Below, piece after piece: positions 27,340 through 37,648 of a stretch of 64,000 nt of DNA. The DNA lies in contig JAPKAD010000002.1 of the NCBI GenBank assembly GCA_028825445.1, positions 124,001 through 188,000 on the forward strand, given 5' to 3'. The stretch's first letter is position 1; each line of letters starts with the position of its first letter. The notes beneath the pieces are model-generated. The model had not been told where the DNA came from and ran no database searches. It worked only from the letters and a program-made list of their open reading frames with translations. The position numbers and the translations under genes are program-made. Origin of the DNA: Octadecabacter sp. Its GTDB lineage: Bacteria; Pseudomonadota; Alphaproteobacteria; Rhodobacterales; Rhodobacteraceae.

Positions 27340-28236
27340 TTAGTTCCACTTCGCCATTGGGGGCAAACTCATCAAGACGGCATTTGCATCGTGGCCTGTT
27401 TCAAGCCCAAATTTTGTGCCCCTATCATAGACAAGATTGTATTCCGCATAGAGTCCACGATGCACCAATTGAATATCCTTGTCCGCATCTGCCCATTCCA
27501 TATTGCGCCGCCCTTCCACAAGCGGTTGATAAGATGGTAAAAATGCCCGACCTAAATCCTGCGTAAGCGCGAAATCTGCACCCCAATCACCAGTGCAATG
27601 ATCGTCCATAAACACGCCACCAACTCCTCGCGCACATTGACGATGAGGAATATAAAAATACTCATCAGCCCAAGCTTTTAGCTTAGGATAGTGCGTTTCG
27701 CCATGACGGTCTAGCCACATCCTCTGGGTAGCGTGAAAATGCGCAGTATCTTCATTATATTCAATACAAGGATTAAGGTCGGACCCGCCACCAAACCACC
27801 ATGCATGCGGCGTCCAGAACATCCGTGTATTCATATGAACAGCTGGCGCATGAGGGTTCTGCATATGCGCAACAAGACTAATACCAGCCGCCCAAAAACG
27901 TGGATCATCTTTTATTCCGCTAAGGTTTTTGCGCGCCATCATTGCAGCCTGCGCGCGCTCGCCCAATTTTCCATGCACAGTTGAGATGTTGACTCCAACT
28001 TTTTCAAACACGCGTCCACCTCGCATCACCGACATCACACCACCACCTGCATCTTCTCCGTCGTCGCCAGTGCGGGTAGTTTGTGTCACCTCAAAACGGC
28101 CCGCAGCCAGGCCAGAGAACGGTCCGGATTCTTGTGTATTTTCAAGATTTTCAAAGGCTAGTACGATCTCATCACGCAGGGTGCGAAACCACGTAGACGC
28201 CACCGTCTTCTCTTGTTTCATATCTCCCAAGCCCAT
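27340..28236 (-). CDS. hemF: coproporphyrinogen III oxidase, aerobic
   Basis: A 298-aa oxygen-dependent enzyme that forms protoporphyrinogen IX. Signatures are GGVMSVMRGGRVFEKVGVN, NPHAPAVHMNTRMF, WWFGGGSDLNPC, the GVGGVFMDD loop and the C-terminal LVYDRGTKFGL. It is convergent with hemE across a 100-base spacer in which I see no clear terminator. With hemC and hemE it makes this a haem biosynthesis neighbourhood. Confidence 0.95.
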   Translation of the reverse strand: MGLGDMKQEKTVASTWFRTLRDEIVLAFENLENTQESGPFSGLAAGRFEVTQTTRTGDDGEDAGGGVMSVMRGGRVFEKVGVNISTVHGKLGERAQAAMMARKNLSGIKDDPRFWAAGISLVAHMQNPHAPAVHMNTRMFWTPHAWWFGGGSDLNPCIEYNEDTAHFHATQRMWLDRHGETHYPKLKAWADEYFYIPHRQCARGVGGVFMDDHCTGDWGADFALTQDLGRAFLPSYQPLVEGRRNMEWADADKDIQLVHRGLYAEYNLVYDRGTKFGLETGHDANAVLMSLPPMAKWN

Positions 28237-28734
28237 CTACTCTCGCCTTGTTATTGCTTATCAATTAAATCTAACATTGATTGTCTTGGCAGGGCAAACG
28301 CACACAACCGCCCACTTCAAACCTGCGACCACATGGCTGCCACAGGAAACTAATATGACCCATTTAAACTTTCACTTCTGGCACTCGCTACCTGTTCAAC
28401 TCCACGCAAACAATGCATCAGCTTATCCAACCGCCCTGTCGCTTAACCTTACAGTTTGATATCCACCACACAAAGCAACAACAGTCGTGGATTCACTTTG
28501 GCCAAATTACAAAATGTTCTTGGGTTGCGAGTATCTTGCAAAAGCACCAGCGAGGACAGCTCCACCTTCCGTTTTCCTTGCAAAAAAACAAAAATGAAGA
28601 CCAGACAAGGCTATGTGGCTATCAATGTTCACGAAGAACTCACAAAGCTTACTCAACTTGAAAATCTCTGCGAACAGTCTTCTGGCGATACATAATCGCG
28701 CACACAGCAGTGAAATGCTGTTTATCCATAATAA
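28237..28734. other. 500-base spacer between hemF and the SDR gene
   Basis: The spacer holds only short frames. The last in-frame part of one, 28594-28695 (+), reads MKTRQGYVAINVHEELTKL and looks protein-like, but it has no ribosome-binding site and its longer upstream frame (from 28456) has ordinary spacer composition. I do not call a gene. Confidence 0.4.
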
Positions 28735-29538
28735 TTAGTGGGCCGGTGAAGTGACCGGATCAATAAGCGTGCGCCCCCCGTCGACAGTAATGATTTGACC
28801 AGTCACAAAACTTGATGCGTCGGACGCAAGATATTGAACCGCGTCCGACACCTCGCCTGGTCCCGCAATACGGCCAAGGGGCGTATTATCAATAATATCA
28901 CTGCGATATTCGTCGTGTTCGCGTAACTCGCGTTTCAAGCTGGCAGACATTACTGACCCAAACGCAACCGCGTTCACACGGATTCGATGCGGCGCTAATG
29001 CGACTGCCATAGACCGTGTCATCTGATCCAGTGCTGCCGTTGAAATCGAATAGCCCAACAGGTCAGGATTAGCGCGCCGCGCTGCAATAGAACTGAGGTT
29101 AATGATCGATCCTACATAGCCACTATTTTGACCCTCGGCCTGCTTAATCATACGCTTTGAAATCGCCTGTGTCAGGCGCAGCGACGTCATAAGATTTTGT
29201 TGCAGAAGGGTTTCTACCTGATCTTCTTTCGGGTTTAGTGGATCAGACGTGATTAATTGACGGGACGCATTGACCAAAATATCAACCCGTTCAAAGCTAT
29301 CAATTGTCATCGACAACAAATTATTAATTGATAATTTTTGGCGCAGGTCACAGGCAAACGTACGGTAGAGCTCAGGTTCAACTTTGGACGATCCAAGCTC
29401 TTTAACTAATCGTTCTTCATCCATATCCGCAAAGACTACGTTGGCGCCTTCGGCTAAGAAATGTCGACCAATCGCTAGGCCGACACCATTTGCCGCACCA
29501 GTAACGATGGCGGTCTTACCGGCGATGGAAAAAGACAT
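28735..29538 (-). CDS. SDR family oxidoreductase
   Basis: A 267-aa classical short-chain dehydrogenase. The NAD(P)-binding TGAANGVGLAIG is at residues 13-24. NLSSIAA carries the catalytic Ser region, and YSISTAALDQMTR has the Tyr but a threonine where the catalytic YxxxK lysine normally stands. DGGRTLI closes the fold. Loss of that lysine means activity is uncertain. An AGGAG precedes the ATG. It is downstream of clpS and the rsmC-like gene on the same strand. The substrate is unknown. Confidence 0.85.
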   Translation of the reverse strand: MSFSIAGKTAIVTGAANGVGLAIGRHFLAEGANVVFADMDEERLVKELGSSKVEPELYRTFACDLRQKLSINNLLSMTIDSFERVDILVNASRQLITSDPLNPKEDQVETLLQQNLMTSLRLTQAISKRMIKQAEGQNSGYVGSIINLSSIAARRANPDLLGYSISTAALDQMTRSMAVALAPHRIRVNAVAFGSVMSASLKRELREHDEYRSDIIDNTPLGRIAGPGEVSDAVQYLASDASSFVTGQIITVDGGRTLIDPVTSPAH

Positions 29539-29580
29539 GGCAACTCCTGAGGACTTAATAAATTTACAAGCTAAGCGATG

Positions 29581-30519
29581 TTAGCGCTTGGGGCGAGTCG
29601 CCCTGAAAACCTTGAACGCACCCGATCCAGCAAGTTCCTCAACACGAGCAAATTTAGCATCAAGTTCAGCCTCATAGGGCAGATGACGGTTGGCAACCAT
29701 CAACAGTACACCGCGGGGTTTCAAAATACGTGCAGCAGTTGCTATGAAACCTTTTCCAAGGTCAGGTTCCCCGACACGTGTAGTGTGAAACGGTGGGTTG
29801 GACACAACCGTATCGTAGGGCCCACCACCAAATGTAAGCGCATCTGTCCAAACAGGGTTTGCGCGCGGATCATTAGTGTTGGCAACAGCACAGTCCAGCG
29901 CTGATTTGTCCGCTTCAATCATATCGAGCCGAGTGACACCTTCGTGGGTTAAAATCTCACGGCTGAGATAACCCCAGCCTGCACCAAGGTCAGCGGTGTT
30001 ACCTTTAAGAGCATTAAGATGAGGAACTAATTGGGATGAACCTATGTCAATTTTCGTTTCCGAAAACACACCCGCCAAAGTTTTATATCCATTAGGCGAT
30101 TTAACCGTTATGTCCCAAGCAGGCAAAATTCCAGCCTCAAACCAAAACAACCGCCCGTGGCCTTTAGCGACAACGCCCATAATCGTGTTGTTTTTGCGTA
30201 GATCTTTGTAGATGCCCTCAACGCCTTCGGTCTTTTGCCCATCAACAATCACCAAACCACCAGCAGTAATTGCTTCGTTAATCAGGGCGCGCGCAAGCGT
30301 TTTTGATCGAGGCACAACTACGAGCGTCGCAACGCGGCCTACCCCATCGCCAACCATTCCCATAGCATGCCAGTATTGATGGTCGGGATAAAACGACACA
30401 TCTACGCTAACATCATTTAACGTTGCCAAATCATAGCCCGCGGGCGGGCGCAAAATATGTAATGTTCCATTTAAGTCTAGACCCTCGTCTAGGGCAGTAA
30501 AGAGACGTGAGTATTTCAT
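29581..30519 (-). CDS. class I SAM-dependent methyltransferase, RsmC-like
   Basis: A 312-aa protein in two halves, as in RsmC/RlmG. The N-terminal half lacks a SAM motif. The C-terminal half has the SAM-binding ADLGAGWGYLS and the N6/N2-methyltransferase motif VVSNPPFH, around residue 235. RsmC methylates G1207 of 16S rRNA at N2, so an rRNA guanine methyltransferase is likely. It lies 25 bases downstream of clpS on the same strand and 42 bases upstream of the SDR gene. Confidence 0.85.
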   Translation of the reverse strand: MKYSRLFTALDEGLDLNGTLHILRPPAGYDLATLNDVSVDVSFYPDHQYWHAMGMVGDGVGRVATLVVVPRSKTLARALINEAITAGGLVIVDGQKTEGVEGIYKDLRKNNTIMGVVAKGHGRLFWFEAGILPAWDITVKSPNGYKTLAGVFSETKIDIGSSQLVPHLNALKGNTADLGAGWGYLSREILTHEGVTRLDMIEADKSALDCAVANTNDPRANPVWTDALTFGGGPYDTVVSNPPFHTTRVGEPDLGKGFIATAARILKPRGVLLMVANRHLPYEAELDAKFARVEELAGSGAFKVFRATRPKR

Positions 30520-30544
30520 AATAAATCACGCAGGCTCCGCGCCC

Positions 30545-30886
30545 TCATTCTTTTTCCATCGTGCATTGCAGTGGGTGCTGGTGACGTCCAGCCAAATCCA
30601 TAACCAGCGCAACCTTGGTTTCCGCGATCTCATGGCTAAAAACGCCAACAACTGCTAGACCCTTTTTATGCACTGCCAACATGATCTCAACTGATTGGTC
30701 GTGGGTCAGACTAAAAAAGCTCTCTAATACATGAACTACAAATTCCATCGGCGTATAATCGTCGTTTAGAATCATAACTTTATACAGCGGCGGCCTCTTA
30801 GTCTTGATCCGAGTTTCAAGTTTGATGCCAATATCGCTATCGTTGTCATCGTCTCGATCAGCCATCATATAAACATCTTGTAGCAT
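30545..30886 (-). CDS. clpS: ATP-dependent Clp protease adaptor ClpS
   Basis: A 113-aa ClpS adaptor that delivers N-degron substrates to ClpAP. After an acidic flexible N-terminus the core starts with [23 protein letters not shown], whose Asn-Asp pair binds the substrate N-terminus, and continues with the FSHEIAETK segment. The start is supported by AAAGGA five bases upstream. It is the first gene of a three-gene leftward group. Confidence 0.95.
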   Translation of the reverse strand: MLQDVYMMADRDDDNDSDIGIKLETRIKTKRPPLYKVMILNDDYTPMEFVVHVLESFFSLTHDQSVEIMLAVHKKGLAVVGVFSHEIAETKVALVMDLAGRHQHPLQCTMEKE

Positions 30887-32790
30887 AGTTGTCCTTTAAC
30901 TCGAGTCGATTTAATATAATACCATACTAGTACAACCTCTAAGACCCTTATGAAAAGGGGGGGGGCGCGTAAGTGACGCACATAACAATGCAGGATCAGC
31001 CCCTGATAGATAGCCCTCAATGCAAACAGCGCACTTTGGCCTTACAAAGACGGCTTTAAGCTGAACCACAATCGGTATTCGTGTTGTCTCACTTATGTTC
31101 AGGTTTCCAATTTTTATTTACGCAACTTTTCATTTAAGGGTTAAGTCGCTTTTGCCACGAGCAGTGGATGATCATAGGATGGCTCATAACACCTATCAAT
31201 ATGCTGGAATATAACCTCTTTAGCTTATCGCCTGTTATGCTAGGATTAAAGCTAAACAAGTTCTTCCTTGGTGAATTATAAGAGCGTCTTCACCATAAAA
31301 TTATCATAGAAACCTAATGTAACATTCGTTGGTAATTTGAAGTTGTGTTCTGTTCAAAGCTTTTAGGAGGCATTTCAACCTTATTGCGAACAACAATCTT
31401 TATAATAAATGTAACCTCATAATAGCTAACGTAAAATCACAGCATTATTCAGCGCATGATATGCTGGATAACGGTTATGCATTTGCTGATATTCAAACTA
31501 TCATTTTATAATGTTTACCTTTACTAAATATTAAAGTGAAACGTCTCGCCCTTAATAGAGCTTAAAGACTACAATGAGATACAGTGAGCCCTCGCTAGTC
31601 TAGATATAAACAACTTCTATAATTCTGGCTGAGAATTGCCAAGCGTAGCATAGTAATGATGGTTACCGTCTTTCTTAGCACCTCTCTCCCTATGGACCCG
31701 ACAAACTGCTTTGCGACGGCGCAAGCACTCCTTTTGACGTCTGCATGTAGCCCTGACATCAGGTCACCCTGCTAAACACACTTATTTGGCGTCGATAGGC
31801 CAACTCCTACTCCTATGATAGCGGCAGGAGCCTCATTAAACCATTGCTCCTAAGGATCAGCACTGCATAACACCTAAACTCGCCTTTATATCTCTTTGCT
31901 TTTTATTCTTGAGTTTATAAAAATTATTGAAAGCACTGCTAGAAAACTGAGGTTAAATTTTGAGAAACTGTATCAGCACAATGCCCATAACCAACTTTGA
32001 AAAACCAGATGATACATTAAATAATAATTACTATTTATTAATAGATATTGCCAATTTTTGAATTGTTCACCTGTCTAAAAACTCACACACCATACAATTT
32101 CAAATAGAAAGTAGAGCTTATTTTTGAGTAGTGAAGAAATTTCATCTAATATGAGATACGCTGACTTATTAAAAATCTGAATGCAATTTTTATCTTCAGA
32201 ACGAAAAAATAAAGTCCCTCATATAATCAGTTGACGATGTTCAATATTTATTTAAGAATTTAAGAATTGTTTAGGTTTTTAGAATGTTGGGCTCTAGCTC
32301 TTAAATTAGTTTATAAAAATACTGCCTCCCTTGACATGAGTGACTCACGCTTTTTCAACGATTTTGGAAATACCCCGGTCTGTGAAGGCGTTGAGGACGG
32401 CTGCGTCGATTTGAACTTTGGAAATTTTTTGATACAAATTATGCGCAATCAAGCTTGTACTAAGGGTCTTAGGGCAAGGCATTTTTGTCTCAAAACTATC
32501 AGGTTGGTTAATTCAATGTACGTAAACCAAAGCAACTTTCCAAAATAGTTTAGAAGAACACTACATCACTTTAAGAAGCCAACATCATTTCATCATAATA
32601 CACCATCTAGGGGTAAATCTATAACCATCAGCTAGATGTGGCACAAGACATGCCAGTTGTGCAGGTATGCCACACCCAAACCCTATGAATTTAGGGTATT
32701 TTCTGAATTTCAGTCCTGTGCTACAATAAACAAATATTAAGAGACCCCACTAAAAATCGGGGCTCATGAGGCAGAAAAAAGGGCATTGGC
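30887..32790. other. 1.9 kb AT-rich spacer without supported gene
   Basis: The region upstream of clpS and before the carboxypeptidase gene is AT-rich with stops in every frame. The longest frame, 32267-32548 (+, 93 codons), has no ribosome-binding site. The opposite strand of the same segment reads as well (minus, ending near 32340: SLIAHNLYQKISKVQIDAA...). This suggests a remnant rather than a gene. A hairpin (GAGACCCC / GGGGCTC, 32741-32765) and a TACAAT at 32722-32727 lie just upstream of the carboxypeptidase and may belong to its promoter/leader. Confidence 0.5.
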
Positions 32791-34191
32791 GTGAAACGTC
32801 GTATTCATAACCCTGCGTTGGCGGGAATTCTTCTATTGTTCACTCTTTTGATGGCTGCTTTAGCTCCTGTCATAGGTAATTCTGCACCATACGCGGCCAT
32901 GGTAATGGACGCTCGCACAGGAGAGATATTGCATTCACGAAATGCGGACACCCAATTACATCCAGCATCACTCACCAAGATGATGACGCTTTATATCGCA
33001 TTTCAAGCAATTGAACGTGGCGAAATAAGCCTTGATGACGTTATCACTATAACACGTGTGGCATCAAATGAGCCACCTTCGAAACTTGGACTTGTGTCAG
33101 GTCAGCGCATTCAGTTCCGGTATCTGGTCCGCGCTTCTGGTGTGAAATCTGCCAATGATGCCGCGACCGCCATAGGTATAGCGATAGAAGGAAACGAGGC
33201 TGCCTTTGCCCGTCGTATGACCGCAACAGCCCACGCCATGGGCATGTCTCGCACCACATTCCGCAATGCTCACGGTCTTACCGAAACAGGACATATGTCA
33301 ACCGCTCGTGACATGACCGTTCTAGGACGCCACATGATCTACGATTTTCCTCAATATTATAACATTTTTAGCCGCTTGACGACAGATGCCGGTGTGCGTC
33401 AAGTCGCCAACACAAATCGCCGCTTCCTGAATGCTTATCGTGGAGCAGACGGCATCAAAACTGGCTATACCCGCGCCGCTGGTTTTAACCTTGTGGCATC
33501 CGCAGAGCGTGGCCAAGAACGTATTATCGCAACAATGTTTGGCGGATCTTCAACCGCACAACGTAACGCTCGTGTTGCAGAATTACTTGATATGGGGTTT
33601 GCCCGTGCACCTACTACGGCTAATATTAATCGACCCAGTCCTGTTGCTCCACAAGGCGCTGGCAGCGCTGACGCTTCAGCTGCTGGCACAGTTCGAGTGA
33701 ACGGTTTGGTTGGCCGCTCACTACGTCCAAATGCGCGTCCTGCGCCAGAACAACCCAACTCTGATCTATTAACTGTAAATACCGATATAATTGAAGATGC
33801 TTTGAGCGGAGTGCTAAAAACAGTAGCCACAGCTCCACAAACCACTCAAACTCCAAGACTCCGACCAAATGACGAAGTGATCCTCGCAACTTTACTGCAA
33901 GCCAGTCCTACCCCATCAGAGCTTCAGATTGTGACTCGCATTTCGACATCGGGTAGCCGATTATGGGGTGTCAACGTAGGCCGCTATAATTCGCGCTATC
34001 AAGCCGAGCGGGTGTTGCTGCGAGTTGCTTTGAACGAAATGTCGACGCTTGAAGGTAGCTTGCGCCAAGTGAACCAATCTAGCCTTGGCTTCCAGGCAAA
34101 CTTCATGGGGCTAACACAAGATGGAGCTGAACGAGCTTGCGCACGCTTGCAAGCACGCCACACGACGTGTTTCATGATTGGGCCAGATTAA
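32791..34191 (+). CDS. D-alanyl-D-alanine carboxypeptidase with SPOR domain
   Basis: A 466-aa S11 (DacA/DacC-like) penicillin-binding protein trimming peptidoglycan pentapeptides in the periplasm. A signal peptide spans about residues 10-30. The catalytic motif SLTK starts at Ser60, followed by SAN in SGVKSANDAA and the KTG triad in IKTGYT. A Pro/Ala-rich linker (about 270-380) leads to a C-terminal SPOR domain (about 385-466) that targets division-site glycan. It starts at GTG 32791 with A/G-rich sequence upstream. Confidence 0.92.
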   Translation: MKRRIHNPALAGILLLFTLLMAALAPVIGNSAPYAAMVMDARTGEILHSRNADTQLHPASLTKMMTLYIAFQAIERGEISLDDVITITRVASNEPPSKLGLVSGQRIQFRYLVRASGVKSANDAATAIGIAIEGNEAAFARRMTATAHAMGMSRTTFRNAHGLTETGHMSTARDMTVLGRHMIYDFPQYYNIFSRLTTDAGVRQVANTNRRFLNAYRGADGIKTGYTRAAGFNLVASAERGQERIIATMFGGSSTAQRNARVAELLDMGFARAPTTANINRPSPVAPQGAGSADASAAGTVRVNGLVGRSLRPNARPAPEQPNSDLLTVNTDIIEDALSGVLKTVATAPQTTQTPRLRPNDEVILATLLQASPTPSELQIVTRISTSGSRLWGVNVGRYNSRYQAERVLLRVALNEMSTLEGSLRQVNQSSLGFQANFMGLTQDGAERACARLQARHTTCFMIGPD

Positions 34192-34228
34192 CGCCTAGAT
34201 AAAGCACAGCCAGAGGAAAAATTATAAA

Positions 34229-34921
34229 ATGGCTACAATTGAAGTTCTCCCACCCAAGGCGTCAACCCTGTGCACCACCAATGCAGATCATTACATTGGC
34301 GTCCATCGCATCTTTTGTGTTGGTCAAAACTATGCTGAACACGTGGCTGAAATGGGGGGAGACCCTAAAGAAAACCCACCAATTTTTTTTATGAAGCCAA
34401 ACAGTGCGGTGGTTGCGTCAGGCGCAATAATCTCCTTTCCTCCTGCTACTGAAAACCTTCACCATGAGGTTGAGTTAGTTGTCGTTCTAAAATCAGGTGG
34501 TGCAAATATAAAAGTGGGTGAGGCATTGGGTCACATATATGGCTATGCAGTTGGCAACGACCTAACACGACGCGATATTCAAACCGTTGCAAAATCTACG
34601 GGATCTCCTTGGGACATGGCCAAAGGATTTGACAATTCCGCCGTAATCGGAACCGTACATTCTGTGGCAGAAGTTGGACATCCAATCACTGGTACTGTGC
34701 AGTGTTCTGTCGATGGTGAAGTCCGACAGTGCGGTAATCTGACACAAATGATCTGGTCCGTGCCTGAAATAATCGCCACGTTGTCAACGCTGGTGTCGCT
34801 GCAAGCTGGAGATATCATCATGACCGGTACACCTGCTGGTGTTGGACCAATTGCGCGCTATCAAACATGTCTTTGTGAAATCGAAGGACTAAGCAACGCA
34901 TCCATCACATTTAAAGCCTAA
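34229..34921 (+). CDS. fumarylacetoacetate hydrolase family protein
   Basis: A 230-aa FAH-fold enzyme of the 5-carboxymethyl-2-hydroxymuconate isomerase/acylpyruvase group. It opens with IFCVGQNYAEHVAEMG and FFMKPNSAVV. The metal ligands are in HHEVELVVVL and GYAVGNDLTRRD, and TGTPAGVGPI lies near the end. The substrate is not predictable; acylpyruvate or oxaloacetate decarboxylation are known for relatives. It converges with the importer ATPase gene, the two stops overlapping by four bases (34918-34921). Confidence 0.88.
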   Translation: MATIEVLPPKASTLCTTNADHYIGVHRIFCVGQNYAEHVAEMGGDPKENPPIFFMKPNSAVVASGAIISFPPATENLHHEVELVVVLKSGGANIKVGEALGHIYGYAVGNDLTRRDIQTVAKSTGSPWDMAKGFDNSAVIGTVHSVAEVGHPITGTVQCSVDGEVRQCGNLTQMIWSVPEIIATLSTLVSLQAGDIIMTGTPAGVGPIARYQTCLCEIEGLSNASITFKA

Positions 34922-36504
34922 CCAAAGGCCGCTTTCATCAACTCGCGGGTATAATCATTCTGGGGAGCATCAAAGACTTCGTCCGCATCTCCTGCTTCAA
35001 CAATATCTCCACGTTTCATTACCATCACTTTATGCGACAGAGCGCGCACGACCTTTAGATCATGTGAGATAAACAGGTAAGCCAGTTGGTATTTCTGCTG
35101 AAGATCGCGCAGCAGCTCAATAATTTGTACCTGCACCGTCATATCAAGTGCTGATGTCGGCTCATCTAGCACCACCAATTTCGGACGCAGAATCATCGCC
35201 CGCGCGATTGCTACACGTTGACGCTGACCACCCGAAAATTCGTGTGGATAACGATCCATCTGTGCCGGTTCAAGACCAACTTCGCCCATAATATCAGCGA
35301 CCATTTGGCGGGATGGTTTGCCCCCAGTAGTGCCATGCACAGTCAGACCTTCAGCTATAATCTGTTCAACCGTCATACGCGGAGACAGTGACCCGTAAGG
35401 GTCCTGAAAAACTATCTGCATCTCAGATCGCAGGGGACGCATTTGCCGATCCGAAAGGCTGTGCAAGTCACTCCCCATAAACACTATCCGCCCCTCAGAG
35501 GGTATTAGCCGCATCATTGCCAATGCTAATGTTGTTTTTCCAGAGCCAGATTCACCAACAATACCAACTGTTTCCCCAGATTTAACACTGAAACTAGCGT
35601 CATTGACTGCCTGTACATAGCCAGTGGTCCGACGCAAAAATCCTGTTTGCAAGGGGAACCAAATTTTTAGATTTTCCGCCTGAGCCACAATCTTTGCAGT
35701 AGAGGCAACGGGGATCAAAACGCCTGTGCTTTCCGCCTCAAGTAAGGTTCGTGTGTAGGAATGCTGTGGGTTAACAAAAATATCAGCTGTTGGGCCGTGT
35801 TCGACAATTTTACCATCCTTCATCACACAGACACGGTCAGCGATTTTACGTACGATTGTTAGGTCATGAGTAATAAACAGCATCGACATATTAAGATCTC
35901 GCTTAAGATCCTCTAACAAATCAAGAATTTGCGCCTGAATCGTTACATCTAGTGCCGTCGTCGGTTCATCTGCAATCAACATCTCTGGTCCATTGGCCAA
36001 AGCCATAGCAATCATTATGCGCTGACGTTGCCCACCAGATAGTTGATGGGGGTAAGCTCCAAGACGGGCTGCAGAATCGTGGATGCCAACCTGTTCTAGC
36101 AATTCAATGATGCGCACACGTACGGCTTCACCGCGCAAACCTTGATGTAATTCAATAGATTCGCGTAGCTGCTTTTCGATGGTGTGCAACGGGTTTAGGG
36201 AAGTCATCGGTTCTTGGAATATAAAACTGATGTCGTTTCCTCGAACTCGTTGTAATTCTTTTTCAGACGCTCCAACCATCTGGGCGCCGTTATAAGTAAT
36301 GGACCCACCTATAGTAGCACTGTCTCCAAGCAACTGGACTGTCGAAAGCGCCGATACCGATTTTCCAGACCCAGATTCACCGACAATCGCAACCGTTTCA
36401 CCCTTATTCACATGGAATGAAATTCCTCGTACAGCACATGTCGTTTTACCATCTTGGTAAAAATCAACAGTGAGCTTTTGAACATCAAGTACTCGTTCTA
36501 TCAT
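34918..36504 (-). CDS. yejF: oligopeptide ABC transporter ATPase, YejF type (double domain)
   Basis: A 528-aa protein with two complete ATPase modules. The first has Walker A GESGSGKS at 42-49, the LSGGQRQR signature and LIADEPTTALD. The second, from about residue 275, has GESGSGKT, FSGGQRQR and LVVLDEPTSALD. Fused Dpp/Opp-type ATPases of this layout belong to YejABEF importers of oligopeptides and microcin C. It overlaps yejE by ATGA and is the last gene of the leftward operon. Confidence 0.9.
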   Translation of the reverse strand: MIERVLDVQKLTVDFYQDGKTTCAVRGISFHVNKGETVAIVGESGSGKSVSALSTVQLLGDSATIGGSITYNGAQMVGASEKELQRVRGNDISFIFQEPMTSLNPLHTIEKQLRESIELHQGLRGEAVRVRIIELLEQVGIHDSAARLGAYPHQLSGGQRQRIMIAMALANGPEMLIADEPTTALDVTIQAQILDLLEDLKRDLNMSMLFITHDLTIVRKIADRVCVMKDGKIVEHGPTADIFVNPQHSYTRTLLEAESTGVLIPVASTAKIVAQAENLKIWFPLQTGFLRRTTGYVQAVNDASFSVKSGETVGIVGESGSGKTTLALAMMRLIPSEGRIVFMGSDLHSLSDRQMRPLRSEMQIVFQDPYGSLSPRMTVEQIIAEGLTVHGTTGGKPSRQMVADIMGEVGLEPAQMDRYPHEFSGGQRQRVAIARAMILRPKLVVLDEPTSALDMTVQVQIIELLRDLQQKYQLAYLFISHDLKVVRALSHKVMVMKRGDIVEAGDADEVFDAPQNDYTRELMKAAFG

Positions 36505-37646
36505 GAGAAAGTCTTTCGCGGGTCAAACGCATCACGCACACCTTCAAAGATGAACACCAAAAGCGACAACATGATTGCGAATGTGAAGAATGCAGTAAAA
36601 CCAAGCCATGGAGCTTGAAGGTTTTGTTTCGCCTGCAAAGTCATCTCGCCTAGAGATGGCGCAGAAGATGGCAAGCCAAAACCAAGAAAATCAAGCGACG
36701 CCAACGTTGCAATAGTTCCCGTAATCAGGAACGGTAACATCGTTACAGTTGCGACCATCGCATTAGGCAGCATATGGCGGAACATGATCGTGCGGTCACT
36801 TACTCCCAACGCCTTGGCAGCGCGGACATATTCAAAATTGCGCGCACGCAAGAATTCAGCACGCACCACGCCAACAAGCGCAGGCCAGCCAAAAAGGATA
36901 GTAAGAAATACTAGCAGCCAAAAACTTCGTCCTAAAATAGCAAATAAAATAATTATCACGTAAAGCGATGGGGTTGAACTCCAAATTTCTAACAAACGCT
37001 GAAATACAAGGTCTACCCAACCACCAAAATAGCCCTGAACAGCACCTGCGAGGATACCGATGACCGACGCTATTGATGTTACGATGATCGTAAACAGGAT
37101 CGACAGACGAAACCCGTGAATTACCCGTGCTACTACGTCGCGTTTGGTATCGTCCGTGCCGAGCCAATTGTGACTGTCAGGTGGAGATGGCGCCACGCCA
37201 GGAATATCGACAATGGTGTTATAACTATAAGGAACAGGCGGCCAAATCAGCCAGCCTTTCTGAAATTGCGCATCGTCAATATCACCATTTTGCGCTGCGG
37301 CAATTAGGGCTTCAGGGTCATCAAAACACATATCAAGCCCACCAATTTCAATCAAACAGCGCACTTCTACGTCTTTGTATTCAGCCTCTGTTGGAAAGTC
37401 ACCACCATAATCCTGTTCGGAATAAAAACTAAATATAGGCATGCGAATTTCTCCACGATAGCTGACTATAATAGGTTTGTCGTTAGCAAGAAATTCAGCA
37501 AACAACGATGAAATGAACAAAAACATAAATATACACAGTGACCAGTACGCACGACGATTACGGGTGAAATTACGCCAACGCCGCTTATTTAGTGGAGATA
37601 ACTCAAACCATTTTTTTTTATGTGTGGGGGGTGATATTCTTATCAT
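36501..37646 (-). CDS. yejE: oligopeptide ABC transporter permease, YejE type
   Basis: A 381-aa DppC-like permease with a first membrane segment at about residues 32-50 and a long periplasmic insert (about 55-165) characteristic of YejE. Four or five membrane segments follow around the EAA-like loop (RAAKALGVSDRTIMFRHMLPN). It starts two bases after the yejB stop, and the stop overlaps yejF by ATGA. It pairs with YejB to form the channel. Confidence 0.9.
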   Translation of the reverse strand: MIRISPPTHKKKWFELSPLNKRRWRNFTRNRRAYWSLCIFMFLFISSLFAEFLANDKPIIVSYRGEIRMPIFSFYSEQDYGGDFPTEAEYKDVEVRCLIEIGGLDMCFDDPEALIAAAQNGDIDDAQFQKGWLIWPPVPYSYNTIVDIPGVAPSPPDSHNWLGTDDTKRDVVARVIHGFRLSILFTIIVTSIASVIGILAGAVQGYFGGWVDLVFQRLLEIWSSTPSLYVIIILFAILGRSFWLLVFLTILFGWPALVGVVRAEFLRARNFEYVRAAKALGVSDRTIMFRHMLPNAMVATVTMLPFLITGTIATLASLDFLGFGLPSSAPSLGEMTLQAKQNLQAPWLGFTAFFTFAIMLSLLVFIFEGVRDAFDPRKTFS

Positions 37647-37648
37647 AG

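Noticed and set aside
28594-28695. 33-codon tail reading MKTRQGYVAINVHEELTKL
   Set aside because: Looks protein-like but is too short, with no ribosome-binding site or known family.
28735-29538. SDR gene as the missing galactose dehydrogenase of the galactoside pathway
   Set aside because: It is 7 kb away in a clpS/rsmC-like group, lacks the catalytic lysine, and nothing ties it to galactose.
32267-32548. 93-codon plus-strand frame in the clpS-carboxypeptidase spacer
   Set aside because: No ribosome-binding site and no recognisable motif; the reverse strand reads equally well, so coding cannot be supported.
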